Source: Natronospirillum sp965602035
Lineage (GTDB): Bacteria; Pseudomonadota; Gammaproteobacteria; Pseudomonadales; Natronospirillaceae
DNA: 64,000 nucleotides
NCBI GenBank assembly: GCA_965602035.1
Contig: OZ271919.1
Location: 744,001 to 808,000, forward strand
Reading direction: 5' to 3'
How positions within the stretch are numbered: the first letter of the stretch is position 1; each line of letters opens with the position of its first letter. The position numbers and the translations under genes are program-made. Below the pieces are notes generated by a model, which saw only the letters and a program-made list of their open reading frames with translations, did no database searches and was not told where the DNA came from. Of the stretch, positions 1 through 8,982 are shown piece after piece.

Positions 1-1410
1 ATGTACAATAAGATCAAGTCGCACAAATCGGCGCTGGAACAGTATGCCAGCCAGTTGGTTGACGAAGGTGTGTTGCAGAAAGATGACACCAAGCGGTTCT
101 TCAACAACTATCGTGACGCACTGGACAACGGCGACCATGTGGCCAAGTCTCTGGTAAAAGAACCCAACACATCGCTCTTTGTTGACTGGACGCCCTACCT
201 GAATCAACCGGTGATCGACTATCACGACACCTCGATTCCGCTGAAAGAGCTCCAGGAAATCGCCCGCGATATGAACCGTATCCCGGAAGCGCTGCCCCTG
301 CAGAAGCAGGTGCAGAAAATTGTTGCTGACCGCGACAAGATGACGGCCGGGGCGACGCCGATCAACTGGGGCTACGCGGAAACGCTGGCCTATGCGACTC
401 TGCTGAAGGAAGGTTATCCGATCCGGTTAACCGGCCAGGATTCCGGGCGCGGTACCTTTGCTCACCGTCACGCTGTCCTGCACAACGCCAAGAATGGCAC
501 ACAGTACATTCCGCTGCAGAATCTGTCGGAAGACCAGCCGGCCTTCGATATTTATGACTCCTTCCTCTCTGAGGAGGCCGTGCTCGCCTTTGAATACGGC
601 TACGCCACCACACGCCCGAATTCGCTGGTGATCTGGGAAGCCCAGTTCGGTGATTTTGCCAACGGTGCCCAGGTCGTCATTGACCAGTTCATCACCAGTG
701 GTGAGCACAAATGGGGACGTCTCTGCGGCCTCGTATTGCTGCTGCCCCATGGCTATGAAGGGCAGGGACCCGAGCACTCATCAGCGCGTCTGGAGCGTTT
801 CCTCCAGCTCTGCGCCGAGCAGAATATCCAGGTCTGTGTGCCGACCACGCCGGCGCAGGTCTACCACATGCTCCGCCGCCAGGCGAAACGCAACCTGCGT
901 AAGCCGCTGGTCGTCCTGTCACCCAAGAGCCTGCTGCGTCACAAGGCCGCGGTGTCGAACCTGGAGGCTCTCGCGGATGGCCACTTCCATACCGTTATCG
1001 GTGAGGTGGACGAGAGCATCAAGGCCGAGCAGGTCCAGCGCGTCGTGCTCTGCTCGGGCAAGGTCTATTATGACCTGGCCGAATATCGCCGGACGGAGGA
1101 GATTACCAATGTGGCGATTGTGCGCATAGAGCAGTTGTACCCCTTCCCGGAGGAAGAACTGCAGAAGGCGCTGGCGCCCTATGTCAACCTGGAAGATGTG
1201 GTCTGGTGTCAGGAAGAACCGATGAACCAGGGCGCCTGGTACAGTAGTCAGCACCATATGCGCAATGTGGTCTCCCGGCACAACCCTGACAACGAACTGA
1301 ACTATGCGGGGCGCGAAGCGTCGGCAGCACCGGCTGCCGGCTACATGAAGCTGCATCTTGAGCAGCAGAAGCGCCTGATTGAAGACGCATTGATCTACCC
1401 GAAAAAATAA
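1..1410 (+). CDS. sucA: 2-oxoglutarate dehydrogenase E1 component, C-terminal half (5' end outside window)
   Basis: This is the last 469 residues of the thiamine-diphosphate E1 subunit, which decarboxylates 2-oxoglutarate and passes the succinyl group to the E2 lipoyl arm. The full protein is about 940 residues, so the ATG at base 1 is an internal methionine and the gene starts upstream of the window. Typical C-terminal E1o stretches are visible, such as VIWEAQFGDFANGAQ and LLLPHGYEGQGPEHSSAR, followed by the transketolase-like C-terminal domain. It lies 35 bp upstream of sucB in the same direction, as in the usual sucAB-lpd order. Identity is certain; only the 5' half is missing. Confidence 0.97.
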   Translation: MYNKIKSHKSALEQYASQLVDEGVLQKDDTKRFFNNYRDALDNGDHVAKSLVKEPNTSLFVDWTPYLNQPVIDYHDTSIPLKELQEIARDMNRIPEALPLQKQVQKIVADRDKMTAGATPINWGYAETLAYATLLKEGYPIRLTGQDSGRGTFAHRHAVLHNAKNGTQYIPLQNLSEDQPAFDIYDSFLSEEAVLAFEYGYATTRPNSLVIWEAQFGDFANGAQVVIDQFITSGEHKWGRLCGLVLLLPHGYEGQGPEHSSARLERFLQLCAEQNIQVCVPTTPAQVYHMLRRQAKRNLRKPLVVLSPKSLLRHKAAVSNLEALADGHFHTVIGEVDESIKAEQVQRVVLCSGKVYYDLAEYRRTEEITNVAIVRIEQLYPFPEEELQKALAPYVNLEDVVWCQEEPMNQGAWYSSQHHMRNVVSRHNPDNELNYAGREASAAPAAGYMKLHLEQQKRLIEDALIYPKK

Positions 1411-1445
1411 GTACGCAGTGTACCGATACGGTTAAGGAATAAAGC

Positions 1446-2786
1446 ATGGCAATTGAAATCAAAGCCCCACAGTTCCCCGAGTCTGTAGCCGACGGTAGTA
1501 TTGCTACCTGGCACAAAAAGCCGGGCGAATCCTGCTCTCGCGATGACCTGCTGGCCGACATAGAGACAGATAAAGTGGTGCTTGAAGTAACGGCGCCAGC
1601 GGACGGTGTTATCAAGGAAATTCTCCAGGACGAGGGCGCGACCGTTGAAAGCGAAATGGTCATCGCCACGTTTGAAGAGGGCGCCGAGGGCATGTCCGGC
1701 GGTGAAGACAAGGGCAGCGACGAGGCAGAGTCCGCAGAGACGAAATCCGACGACAGCGCTTCAGAGTCGGAATCCGGAGGTGACAGTCAACCGTCTCAAC
1801 CCGCTTCATCCAGCGGCTCACCGGGCAAGGATACCGGCCTGAGCCGGGAGGAAGCAGAAAAGCTTCTGAGTCCGGCCGCACGGCGTCTGGTTGATGAAGA
1901 CGACCTTGACCCCACCCGCATTGAAGGTACCGGCAAGGGCGGACGCATTACCAAGGAAGACGTCATGGCGTTCCAGCGCCAGCAGGAAGCGCCTGACCGT
2001 CCGTCTACCGAGGGTCCGAGAGAGTCCGCGCCGGGCATGAACATTCAGTTCTCCGGAGATGCAGCACCGGCACCGTCCGGCGAGCGTGCCGAGAAACGTG
2101 TTCCCATGACCCGACTGCGCAAGACGATTGCCAAGCGACTGGTGTCGGCGCAACAGAATGCGGCCATGCTGACAACCTACAATGAAGTCAACATGCAGCC
2201 GGTCATGGAACTGCGGTCACGCTACAAGGAACTGTTCGAGAAGACCCACAACGGAGCACGTCTCGGGTTCATGTCATTCTTCGTTCGGGCCGCCACCGAA
2301 GCGCTCAAGCGTTTCCCGGATGTGAATGCCTCTATCGACGGTGACGATGTCGTGTACCATGGCTACTACGATGTCGGTGTGGCGGTCAGTTCGGATCGTG
2401 GTCTGGTTGTGCCGGTGCTCCGGGATGCGGATTCCATGGGGCTGGCTGACATTGAAACCAAAATCCGTGATTTCGGTGCCCGTGCCCAGAAGGGCCAGGT
2501 CGGTATCGACGAAATGCAGGGTGGTACCTTCACGATTTCCAACGGGGGCGTGTTCGGCTCGCTGATGTCGACACCCATTCTGAATCCACCGCAGACCGCC
2601 ATTATGGGCATGCACAAAATCCAGGAGCGGCCGATGGCGGTGAACGGTGAGGTGAAGATTCTCCCGATGATGTACCTCGCACTGTCATACGATCACCGCA
2701 TGATTGATGGTAAGGAAGCGGTGCAATTCCTCGTGACCATCAAGGAACTGCTGGAAGATCCGGCACGCATCCTTCTTGAGGTCTGA
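1446..2786 (+). CDS. sucB: Dihydrolipoyllysine-residue succinyltransferase, E2 of 2-oxoglutarate dehydrogenase
   Basis: This 446-residue core subunit transfers succinyl groups to CoA. An N-terminal lipoyl domain (about 1-78) carries the lipoylated lysine in ETDKVVLEV. A Ser/Glu-rich flexible linker follows (about 80-135), then a peripheral-subunit-binding domain (LLSPAARRLV to GRITKEDV) and the C-terminal acyltransferase domain with the DHRMIDG active-site motif. Length fits the family, and there is one lipoyl domain as is usual for SucB. The start follows an AAGGAAT ribosome-binding stretch. The gene sits between sucA and lpd and is presumably co-transcribed with them. Confidence 0.97.
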   Translation: MAIEIKAPQFPESVADGSIATWHKKPGESCSRDDLLADIETDKVVLEVTAPADGVIKEILQDEGATVESEMVIATFEEGAEGMSGGEDKGSDEAESAETKSDDSASESESGGDSQPSQPASSSGSPGKDTGLSREEAEKLLSPAARRLVDEDDLDPTRIEGTGKGGRITKEDVMAFQRQQEAPDRPSTEGPRESAPGMNIQFSGDAAPAPSGERAEKRVPMTRLRKTIAKRLVSAQQNAAMLTTYNEVNMQPVMELRSRYKELFEKTHNGARLGFMSFFVRAATEALKRFPDVNASIDGDDVVYHGYYDVGVAVSSDRGLVVPVLRDADSMGLADIETKIRDFGARAQKGQVGIDEMQGGTFTISNGGVFGSLMSTPILNPPQTAIMGMHKIQERPMAVNGEVKILPMMYLALSYDHRMIDGKEAVQFLVTIKELLEDPARILLEV

Positions 2787-2818
2787 ACAGAATCCGGAAA
2801 ACAGGAAAGGACAGTCTA

Positions 2819-4258
2819 ATGGCAAACGAATTTGATGTTGTGGTTATCGGTTCCGGGCCGGGCGGTTATGTGGCTGCCATCAAGGCCGCACAACTGGGTC
2901 TGAAAACCGCCTGTGTCGAGAAGTGGCTCAACAAAGAGGAAAAGCCGTCGTACGGTGGTACCTGTCTGAACGTCGGGTGTATTCCGTCCAAGGCATTGCT
3001 TGAATCCTCCGAGAAGTACCATGATGCCGAATCATCCTTCAGCGATCATGGTATCGGGCTCAAGAACCTGACCATTGATGTCAAGGGGATGATGCAGCGC
3101 AAGGACAAGATCGTCGCAAACCTCACTCAGGGTGTTGCCGGTCTCTTCAAATCGAACGGGGTCACAACGTTCGAAGGCATGGGCAAACTCACCGCCAACA
3201 AGGTGGTCGAAGTCACAGGCCACGACGGGAAGGTTCAGAAACTCCAGGCAAAGAACGTCATCCTTGCTTCGGGCTCGACACCGATCGACATTCCGCCGGC
3301 GCCACTGGACGGCAAGAATATTGTGGATTCCGAAGGCGCTCTGGAATTCGACAAGGTGCCGAAACGTGTCGGCGTGATCGGTGCCGGTGTCATCGGCCTC
3401 GAGCTGGGCAGCGTCTGGAAACGCCTCGGGTCTGAAGTGGTCATGCTCGAAGCGCAGGACAAGTTCCTGGCCGCCGCTGACCAGCAACTGGCCAAGGCAG
3501 CCTATAAATCATTCACCAAGGATCAGGGTCTGGATATCCGTCTGGGTGCCCGGGTTACCGGCTCCGAGGTCAAGAACAACAAGGTCACTGTGACGTTCAG
3601 CGACCATGAAGGTGAAAAGCAGGAAACCTTCGACAAGGTGATTGTGTCGGTTGGCCGCAGGCCCTATACCGAGGGCCTGTTGTCGGACGACTGCGATGTC
3701 AAACTTGATGAGCGCGGTTTCGTGTTCGTCGATGATCAGTGCCAGACCACTGCCCCGGGTGTCTATGCGGTCGGTGATGTGGTCCGGGGCCCGATGCTGG
3801 CTCACAAGGGTTCAGAAGAGGGCGTTATGGTGGCCGAGAACATTGCCGGCCACAAGGTTCAGATGAACTACGAGACCGTCGCCAACGTGATCTACACCAA
3901 CCCGGAAATTGCCTGGGTCGGCAAGACGGAAGAAGAACTCAAGTCCGAGGGTGCCAAATACAAGGCAGGCTCATTCCCGTTTGCGGCGAATGGTCGTGCT
4001 ATGGCCGCCAATGATACGACCGGCATGGTCAAGATTCTGGCCGACGAGGAAACCGACCGTGTGCTGGGCATGCATGTGTTCGGACTCCACGCCTCGGAAA
4101 TCGTGATGCAGGGCGTGATTGCGATGGAATTCATGTCCTCTGCAGAAGACCTGCAGTTGATGTGTTTCGCGCACCCGACCCTTTCAGAGGCTGTGCACGA
4201 GGCGGCTCTGGCAACAGATAATAAAGCCATCCATGTGGCGAACCGCAAGAAGCGGTAA
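2819..4258 (+). CDS. lpd: Dihydrolipoyl dehydrogenase (E3)
   Basis: This 479-residue FAD- and NAD-dependent enzyme reoxidises dihydrolipoamide on E2. The N-terminal FAD-binding GSGPGGYVAA motif, the redox-active disulfide GGTCLNVGCIPSK, the second dinucleotide fold (VIGAGVIGLELG) and the C-terminal HPTLSE motif with the catalytic base are all present. An AGGAAAGG ribosome-binding site lies upstream. It is located directly after sucB (32-bp gap), so it probably serves the 2-oxoglutarate complex. It could also serve pyruvate dehydrogenase if this is the only lpd in the genome, which the window cannot show. Confidence 0.97.
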   Translation: MANEFDVVVIGSGPGGYVAAIKAAQLGLKTACVEKWLNKEEKPSYGGTCLNVGCIPSKALLESSEKYHDAESSFSDHGIGLKNLTIDVKGMMQRKDKIVANLTQGVAGLFKSNGVTTFEGMGKLTANKVVEVTGHDGKVQKLQAKNVILASGSTPIDIPPAPLDGKNIVDSEGALEFDKVPKRVGVIGAGVIGLELGSVWKRLGSEVVMLEAQDKFLAAADQQLAKAAYKSFTKDQGLDIRLGARVTGSEVKNNKVTVTFSDHEGEKQETFDKVIVSVGRRPYTEGLLSDDCDVKLDERGFVFVDDQCQTTAPGVYAVGDVVRGPMLAHKGSEEGVMVAENIAGHKVQMNYETVANVIYTNPEIAWVGKTEEELKSEGAKYKAGSFPFAANGRAMAANDTTGMVKILADEETDRVLGMHVFGLHASEIVMQGVIAMEFMSSAEDLQLMCFAHPTLSEAVHEAALATDNKAIHVANRKKR

Positions 4259-4368
4259 CGTCCGGGCAATGGCAGAAGCACCGACAGCGCCGAGAGGTCC
4301 GCGCTGAACCGGTGCCAGGCGATGGAGCGGGGGAGTACCGAACGCGTTAGAGCCCCTGCTCTGTTGCT

Positions 4369-4394
4369 GTTCACCGGTCTGACAGCCGGTGAAC
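4369..4394 (+). other. Stem-loop in the lpd-sucC gap
   Basis: The 201-bp gap between lpd and sucC contains a perfect hairpin with arms GTTCACCGG and CCGGTGAAC around an 8-nt loop, followed by ATTATT rather than a T-run. It could be a weak terminator, an RNA-processing or stability element, or part of a separate sucCD promoter region. The sequence does not decide between these. Confidence 0.4.
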
Positions 4395-4459
4395 ATTATT
4401 GAGAGCGAACCAATGCTCCGTCTTGCGGCGGGGCACAATCCATCAAACGGTTGAGAGAT

Positions 4460-5626
4460 ATGAACCTACACGAATATCAGGGCAAACAGCTGTTTCGTGA
4501 ATACGGACTGCCCGTCTCTGAAGGCTATGCCTGCGATACAGCGGACGAAGCCGTGGCGGCAGCAAAAAAGATCGGTGGCGGCAAGTGGGTAGTAAAGGCC
4601 CAGGTCCACGCCGGCGGCCGGGGTAAAGCCGGCGGTGTCAAACTGGTCAGCAGCGAAGACGAAGTACGCGCTTTTGCGGAGCAGTGGCTGGGCAATAACC
4701 TCGTCACCTACCAGACAGACGAGAAAGGCCAACCGGTCAGCAAGATTCTGGTGGAAAGCCTCACCGATATCGACCAGGAACTGTACCTGGGCGCGGTAGT
4801 AGACCGTGGTTCCCGTCGGATCGTTTTCATGGCGTCAACCGAAGGCGGCGTGGAAATTGAGAAAGTGGCCGAGGAAACACCCGAAAAAATCCTGAAGGCG
4901 GAAATCGATCCGCTGTGTGGCGCGCAGCCATATCAGGCGCGTGAGATCGCATTCAAGCTCGGTCTTACCGGTGATCAGGTGAAACAGTTCACCAAAATCT
5001 TTATCGGTCTGGCAGAGCTGTTCAAAGACAAGGACCTGGCATTGCTGGAGATCAACCCGCTGGTGATCACGGATCAGGGTAACCTGCATTGTCTGGATGC
5101 CAAGGTGGTTCTCGACTCCAATGCGCTGTACCGGCACAAGGATCTTCAGGGCATGGCAGACCCGAGCCAGGAAGACCCCCGTGAAGCCGAAGCCGCCTCA
5201 TGGGAACTGAACTATGTGGCGCTCGACGGCAACATCGGCTGTATGGTGAATGGTGCCGGTCTTGCCATGGGCACGATGGATACCATCAAGCTGAATGGTG
5301 GTCAGCCGGCCAACTTCCTGGACGTTGGTGGTGGTGCCACCAAGGAACGTGTGGCGGAGGCCTTCAAGATCATCCTGTCCGATGACAGTGTGAAAGCCGT
5401 ACTGGTCAATATTTTCGGCGGCATTGTCCGCTGCGACATGATTGCGGATGGCATTATCGGTGCCGTTGAGCAGGTTGGCGTCAAAGTGCCTGTGGTCGTG
5501 CGCCTGGAGGGCAACAACGCTGAGAAAGGTGCCAAGAAACTGGCTGACAGTGGTCTCAACATTATCGCTGCGACCAGTCTGACACACGCAGCACAGCAAG
5601 TCGTGAAAGCAGCGGAGGGTGCGTAA
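4460..5626 (+). CDS. sucC: Succinate-CoA ligase, beta subunit
   Basis: This 388-residue subunit forms the nucleotide- and succinate-binding half of succinyl-CoA synthetase, which makes ATP or GTP from succinyl-CoA. The start MNLHEYQGKQLF is the canonical SucC N-terminus and follows GAGAG. A TTG codon 9 bp upstream in the same frame is not needed. An ATP-grasp domain (residues about 1-240), including KAQVHAGGRGKAGG, is followed by the CoA-ligase domain with the signature GNIGCMVNGAGLAMGTMD and FLDVGGGAT. sucD begins 4 bases after the stop codon, so the two subunits are translated together. Confidence 0.97.
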   Translation: MNLHEYQGKQLFREYGLPVSEGYACDTADEAVAAAKKIGGGKWVVKAQVHAGGRGKAGGVKLVSSEDEVRAFAEQWLGNNLVTYQTDEKGQPVSKILVESLTDIDQELYLGAVVDRGSRRIVFMASTEGGVEIEKVAEETPEKILKAEIDPLCGAQPYQAREIAFKLGLTGDQVKQFTKIFIGLAELFKDKDLALLEINPLVITDQGNLHCLDAKVVLDSNALYRHKDLQGMADPSQEDPREAEAASWELNYVALDGNIGCMVNGAGLAMGTMDTIKLNGGQPANFLDVGGGATKERVAEAFKIILSDDSVKAVLVNIFGGIVRCDMIADGIIGAVEQVGVKVPVVVRLEGNNAEKGAKKLADSGLNIIAATSLTHAAQQVVKAAEGA

Positions 5627-5629
5627 ACC

Positions 5630-6502
5630 ATGAGTGTACTATTGACCAAAGACACCAAGGTGATCTGTCAGGGTTTCACCGGTGCACAGGGCACGTTCCA
5701 CTCGGAGCAGGCGATTGAATACGGCACCCGTATGGTGGGTGGCGTAACACCGGGCAAGGGCGGTCAGACGCATCTTGGGCTGCCGGTATTCAATACGGTT
5801 TCAGAAGCTGTTGCCGAAACCGGTGCCGAGGCGTCAGTGATTTATGTACCGGCACCGTTCTGCAAGGACTCCATTCTGGAAGCCGCGAAATCGGGTATTC
5901 GCCTTATTGTATGCATCACCGAGGGCATTCCGACGCTCGATATGCTGGATGCCAAGGTCAAATGCGACGAGCTCGGCGTGGTACTGATCGGCCCGAACTG
6001 CCCGGGTGTCATTACGCCGGGAGAGAGCAAGATCGGCATCATGCCGGGCCATATACACAAGCCCGGCAAAGTCGGTATTGTGTCCCGCTCCGGCACACTG
6101 ACGTATGAAGCCGTCAAACAGACCACTGACTTCGGTTATGGCCAATCCAGTTGTGTGGGCATCGGTGGCGACCCGATTCCGGGTTCCAGCTTCATCGATA
6201 TCCTGAAGCTGTTCCAGGAAGACCCACAGACCGAAGCCATTGTCATGATCGGTGAGATCGGGGGCACCGCGGAAGAAGAAGCCGCTGCCTACATCAAGGA
6301 AAACGTCACCAAGCCGGTTGTTGCCTATATCGCCGGTGTTACGGCGCCGAAGGGCAAACGCATGGGCCATGCCGGTGCGATTATCTCCGGCGGAAAGGGC
6401 ACGGCCGATGAGAAGTTTGCGGCGCTCGAAAGTGCCGGTGTCAAAACTGTCCGCAGCCTCGCTGAAATCGGTGAAGGCATCAAAGCTGCGACCGGCTGGT
6501 AA
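5630..6502 (+). CDS. sucD: Succinate-CoA ligase, alpha subunit
   Basis: This 290-residue subunit binds CoA and carries the phosphohistidine intermediate. Visible marks are the CoA-binding Rossmann fold near the N-terminus (CQGFTGAQGTFH), the GIGGDP segment, and the active-site histidine in KRMGHAGAIISGGKGTA. Length is typical. It is the last gene of the TCA block and is followed 30 bp later by a strong intrinsic terminator, so transcription of the sucAB-lpd-sucCD region should end here. Confidence 0.97.
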   Translation: MSVLLTKDTKVICQGFTGAQGTFHSEQAIEYGTRMVGGVTPGKGGQTHLGLPVFNTVSEAVAETGAEASVIYVPAPFCKDSILEAAKSGIRLIVCITEGIPTLDMLDAKVKCDELGVVLIGPNCPGVITPGESKIGIMPGHIHKPGKVGIVSRSGTLTYEAVKQTTDFGYGQSSCVGIGGDPIPGSSFIDILKLFQEDPQTEAIVMIGEIGGTAEEEAAAYIKENVTKPVVAYIAGVTAPKGKRMGHAGAIISGGKGTADEKFAALESAGVKTVRSLAEIGEGIKAATGW

Positions 6503-6532
6503 GAAACCGGTCCGTTTTTCTGCAGTGAAAAC

Positions 6533-6564
6533 CGTGGCCCGGTCATCCGGGCCACGCCTTTTTC
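6533..6564 (+). terminator. Rho-independent terminator after sucD
   Basis: A GC-rich stem with arms CGTGGCCCGG and CCGGGCCACG around a 4-nt loop is followed by CCTTTTTC. It is positioned 30 bp after the sucD stop codon and reads on the + strand. Confidence 0.9.
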
Positions 6565-6612
6565 AAACCACCTGCCGTCTGGCATTCCAGTTGCTCCCTT
6601 CCGAGTTCCGTC

Positions 6613-7689
6613 ATGCGCCGTATACTGTTACTGTCTGCTTACCACACTGACAGTCATGCGAAGTGGTGTGATGGCCTGCTGCGCGAATTTCCTGACTTCA
6701 ACTGGACCCTTCTCACATTGCCGGGGCGACATTTTTCCTGGCGCATGCGCGGCAGTGCGCTCAGTTGGCTAAGCGATCCGGAAGCGGCTTCGACCCTGAG
6801 CCGCCGTTACGACGTTATTCTGGCAACATCAATGGTCGACCTGAATGCGCTGATCGGGCTCTATCCACAGTTGGCAGCGGCATACCGGATACTGTATTTC
6901 CACGAAAACCAGTTTGAGTACCCACTGTCTCCCGGCCAGAAGCGTCGCGCAGAGCCCTTGATGGTGAGCCTCTACAGTGCGCTCTCTGCCGACCGAATTG
7001 TCTTCAATTCCCACTACAATCAGGAATCATTCCTGAGCGGGGCCCGGAATTTCTTGCGCCGAATGCCTGAACGATTACCGGCGTCGATCGTGGACAGCCT
7101 CGCCGGGCGCGCCACGGTCTTACCGGTGCCGGTGAGTGCTCCCGGAATCGACCAACCCGCACATTGGGCCGAGCAACGCGAACCAGCGCTGCTGCTCTGG
7201 AACCATCGCTGGGAATACGATAAGAATCCTGATGATTTTTTCGCGGCCTGTGAGAGATTAAGTATCGACGGCGTTGCTTTTGAGCTGGCTGTTGTGGGGC
7301 AGCAGTTTCGACAACAGCCGGACGCGTTTCAACGAGCGGAAAGGGTGCTTGCGCCTCATATTCGTTACTGGGGCTTTCAGCCGGCTCAGAGCTACCGACG
7401 GATTCTCGGCGAAGCGCTTATTGTAGTGTCTACCGCGTGGCACGAATTCCAGGGTCTCTCGGTATTGGAAGCGGTACAGTCAGGCTGCATTCCATTGGTT
7501 CCCGACCGTGTCAGTTACCCGGAAATTTACGGGCCCGAGTATCGTTACGGTCACAGCGTCGCTGATCTGGCGGCGCAACTCGGCTCTTGGCTGACGGACA
7601 CGCAATCGATACCGCCGGTACCAGACACAGCGGATTATTTCTGGACACATCTCAAGCCGGCGTATCGGCGGCTACTTGAGCAGTTCTGA
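6613..7689 (+). CDS. Glycosyltransferase of the tRNA-queuosine alpha-mannosyltransferase (QTMAN/GTDC1) family
   Basis: This 358-residue protein has the QTMAN-like N-terminal domain (LLLSAYHTDSHAKWCDGLL and LPGRHFSWRMRGSALSW). A GT4-type C-terminal donor-binding half follows, with LLWNHRWEYDKNPDDFF, VSTAWHEFQGLSVLEAVQSG and an E-x7-E-type ending. In animals GTDC1 mannosylates queuosine in tRNA-Asp; bacterial homologues share the fold, but their substrate is inferred only. It lies after the suc terminator and converges with the hydrolase gene, overlapping it by 18 bp at the 3' end. No queuosine-synthesis genes are in the window. Confidence 0.8.
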   Translation: MRRILLLSAYHTDSHAKWCDGLLREFPDFNWTLLTLPGRHFSWRMRGSALSWLSDPEAASTLSRRYDVILATSMVDLNALIGLYPQLAAAYRILYFHENQFEYPLSPGQKRRAEPLMVSLYSALSADRIVFNSHYNQESFLSGARNFLRRMPERLPASIVDSLAGRATVLPVPVSAPGIDQPAHWAEQREPALLLWNHRWEYDKNPDDFFAACERLSIDGVAFELAVVGQQFRQQPDAFQRAERVLAPHIRYWGFQPAQSYRRILGEALIVVSTAWHEFQGLSVLEAVQSGCIPLVPDRVSYPEIYGPEYRYGHSVADLAAQLGSWLTDTQSIPPVPDTADYFWTHLKPAYRRLLEQF

Positions 7690-8292
7690 GGCCAGATTCT
7701 GTGTTACCGTCGGCAAATCACGCAGATCGTGACCCGCTTTTTCCACCCAGGTGAGCTCCACTGTTGAGGGTAACAATAACCGGTCTACAGTTTCCTGCTT
7801 GCCCATAGGATCTCTGGTGCCCTGGATAATACGGCACGGACAGCGCATTCTTTCCAGATGTTCTGTCCGCAACCGGTCCGGTTTTCCCAGCGGATGGAAA
7901 GGGTACCCCAGTACAATCACCTGATTCGGTGGGGCATCGATATCCGGCATTGCGGCATAGAGGGTTGCCAGTCGACCACCCATGGATTTACCGATCAGCC
8001 ACAGCGGGTAACTCTCCCTTTCACTGTCGTTATAGACATCCCGGCGTAGCTGCTCGACAAAATCTGCCAACTCCGGCAGAAGCGTTTCCGCTTTCGGCGG
8101 TGGGCGCTTCTTGCCGTCCTCGCGGCGACGTGCCATATAGCGGAATTCGGTTCTGAAGGTACGAATGCCATGCAGCGCCAGTGACTCCGCCACCTGATTC
8201 ATCCAGTCGGTATCCATGGGGGCACCGGCGCCATGCATGAACAGCGCATTTGCGCGCGTTATGCCCTGAGCCTCATTTACAAACCAATTCAT
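7672..8292 (-). CDS. Alpha/beta hydrolase of the TEX30/KANL3 (dienelactone-hydrolase-like) family
   Basis: This 206-residue cytoplasmic hydrolase has the N-terminal LFMHGAGAPMDTDWM oxyanion region. The nucleophile serine is in GKSMGGR, an acidic residue is in QGTRDPMG and the histidine is in EKAGHDL, forming a complete Ser-Asp-His triad. Length matches the small bacterial members of this family. The substrate is unknown. Its 3' end overlaps the convergent glycosyltransferase gene by 18 bp. Confidence 0.82.
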   Translation of the reverse strand: MNWFVNEAQGITRANALFMHGAGAPMDTDWMNQVAESLALHGIRTFRTEFRYMARRREDGKKRPPPKAETLLPELADFVEQLRRDVYNDSERESYPLWLIGKSMGGRLATLYAAMPDIDAPPNQVIVLGYPFHPLGKPDRLRTEHLERMRCPCRIIQGTRDPMGKQETVDRLLLPSTVELTWVEKAGHDLRDLPTVTQNLASELLK

Positions 8293-8356
8293 CTCAACTC
8301 AGACTCCAGACCGCCGGCCATCGATCGGCAGTGCCCTTAATCACGCCACATTCCGG

Positions 8357-8704
8357 TCACAGGCAGTGCGGGGGTTTCGGAAGCCCTGCCATCCGGGCCG
8401 CTTCCTTGGCCGGGCTGCCCCCGAACAGCGACATCAGATACATGGAGCTGCCTTTCTCCCTGCCCAGTGACTCCCGAACGACCTTCACCAGTGCCCGGTT
8501 GGCCGGGGCCAGGTCGAAATCAATATAAAGCCGCCGGAGCAGGTACAGAATTTCGAAATGATCGTCCGTCAGCGTCACGCCCGACCTCCCGGCGATGCAG
8601 TGTGCCAGTTCTTCGGTCCACTCCCGGTAATCCAAGAGAAACCCCAGGTCATCCATAGCGTAGTGATGGCCGCTACATTCCAGCATGTCAGTCATGGTCA
8701 CCAT
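8357..8704 (-). CDS. tusE: TusE/DsrC-family sulfur-relay carrier
   Basis: TusE accepts persulfide from TusBCD and hands it to MnmA for 2-thiolation of tRNA wobble uridine. The 115-residue protein has the DsrC fold signature (DLGFLLDYREW, LTDDHFEILYLLRRLY) and ends in KPPHCL. The penultimate cysteine is the conserved carrier thiol. It follows tusB directly: the tusB stop codon lies inside the first codons here. The start may be the ATG at 8704 or the in-frame ATG at 8695. Gene order tusD-tusC-tusB-tusE supports the tRNA-thiolation role over a dissimilatory sulfur role, because no dsrAB genes are seen. Confidence 0.9.
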   Translation of the reverse strand: MVTMTDMLECSGHHYAMDDLGFLLDYREWTEELAHCIAGRSGVTLTDDHFEILYLLRRLYIDFDLAPANRALVKVVRESLGREKGSSMYLMSLFGGSPAKEAARMAGLPKPPHCL

Positions 8705-8982
8705 TGCACCACAGCGGCCGCGTCAAACACCAGCGCCACCCATTGTTCGTCGGAAATCAGACTCACGGATTCGGCGCAGACCGTATCGAGTTCCTCTGCG
8801 TCCACCCGGAGTGCAAACAGAAACCCGGCCGCCAGACGGTCAAGAGGCTCAGCGCCGAGAGTGACCGCCGCTCCGGTCAGTACTACCGCATCACTGCTGC
8901 CGATCGATGTTACCATGCCAGTGGTCAGGCAAGGTGACGACAGAATATGCAGGCGTCGCGCGGTGATATCAGGCAGAGTCAC
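8698..8982 (-). CDS. tusB: Sulfurtransferase complex subunit TusB (DsrH family)
   Basis: This small (94-residue) subunit belongs to the TusBCD heterohexamer, which relays sulfur from TusA to TusE. The best start is the GTG at 8982 (product beginning MTLPDITARRLHILSSPC), which overlaps the tusC stop codon as GTGA and suggests translational coupling. A longer reading from 9042 would overlap tusC by 60 bases and is unlikely. The family is assigned mainly from size, fold pattern and position between tusC and tusE, since sequence conservation in DsrH is low. Confidence 0.82.
   Translation of the reverse strand: MTLPDITARRLHILSSPCLTTGMVTSIGSSDAVVLTGAAVTLGAEPLDRLAAGFLFALRVDAEELDTVCAESVSLISDEQWVALVFDAAAVVQW

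Noticed and set aside
1..3. ATG at the first base as the start of sucA
   Set aside because: The encoded sequence begins in the middle of the E1 protein; the true start is upstream of the window.
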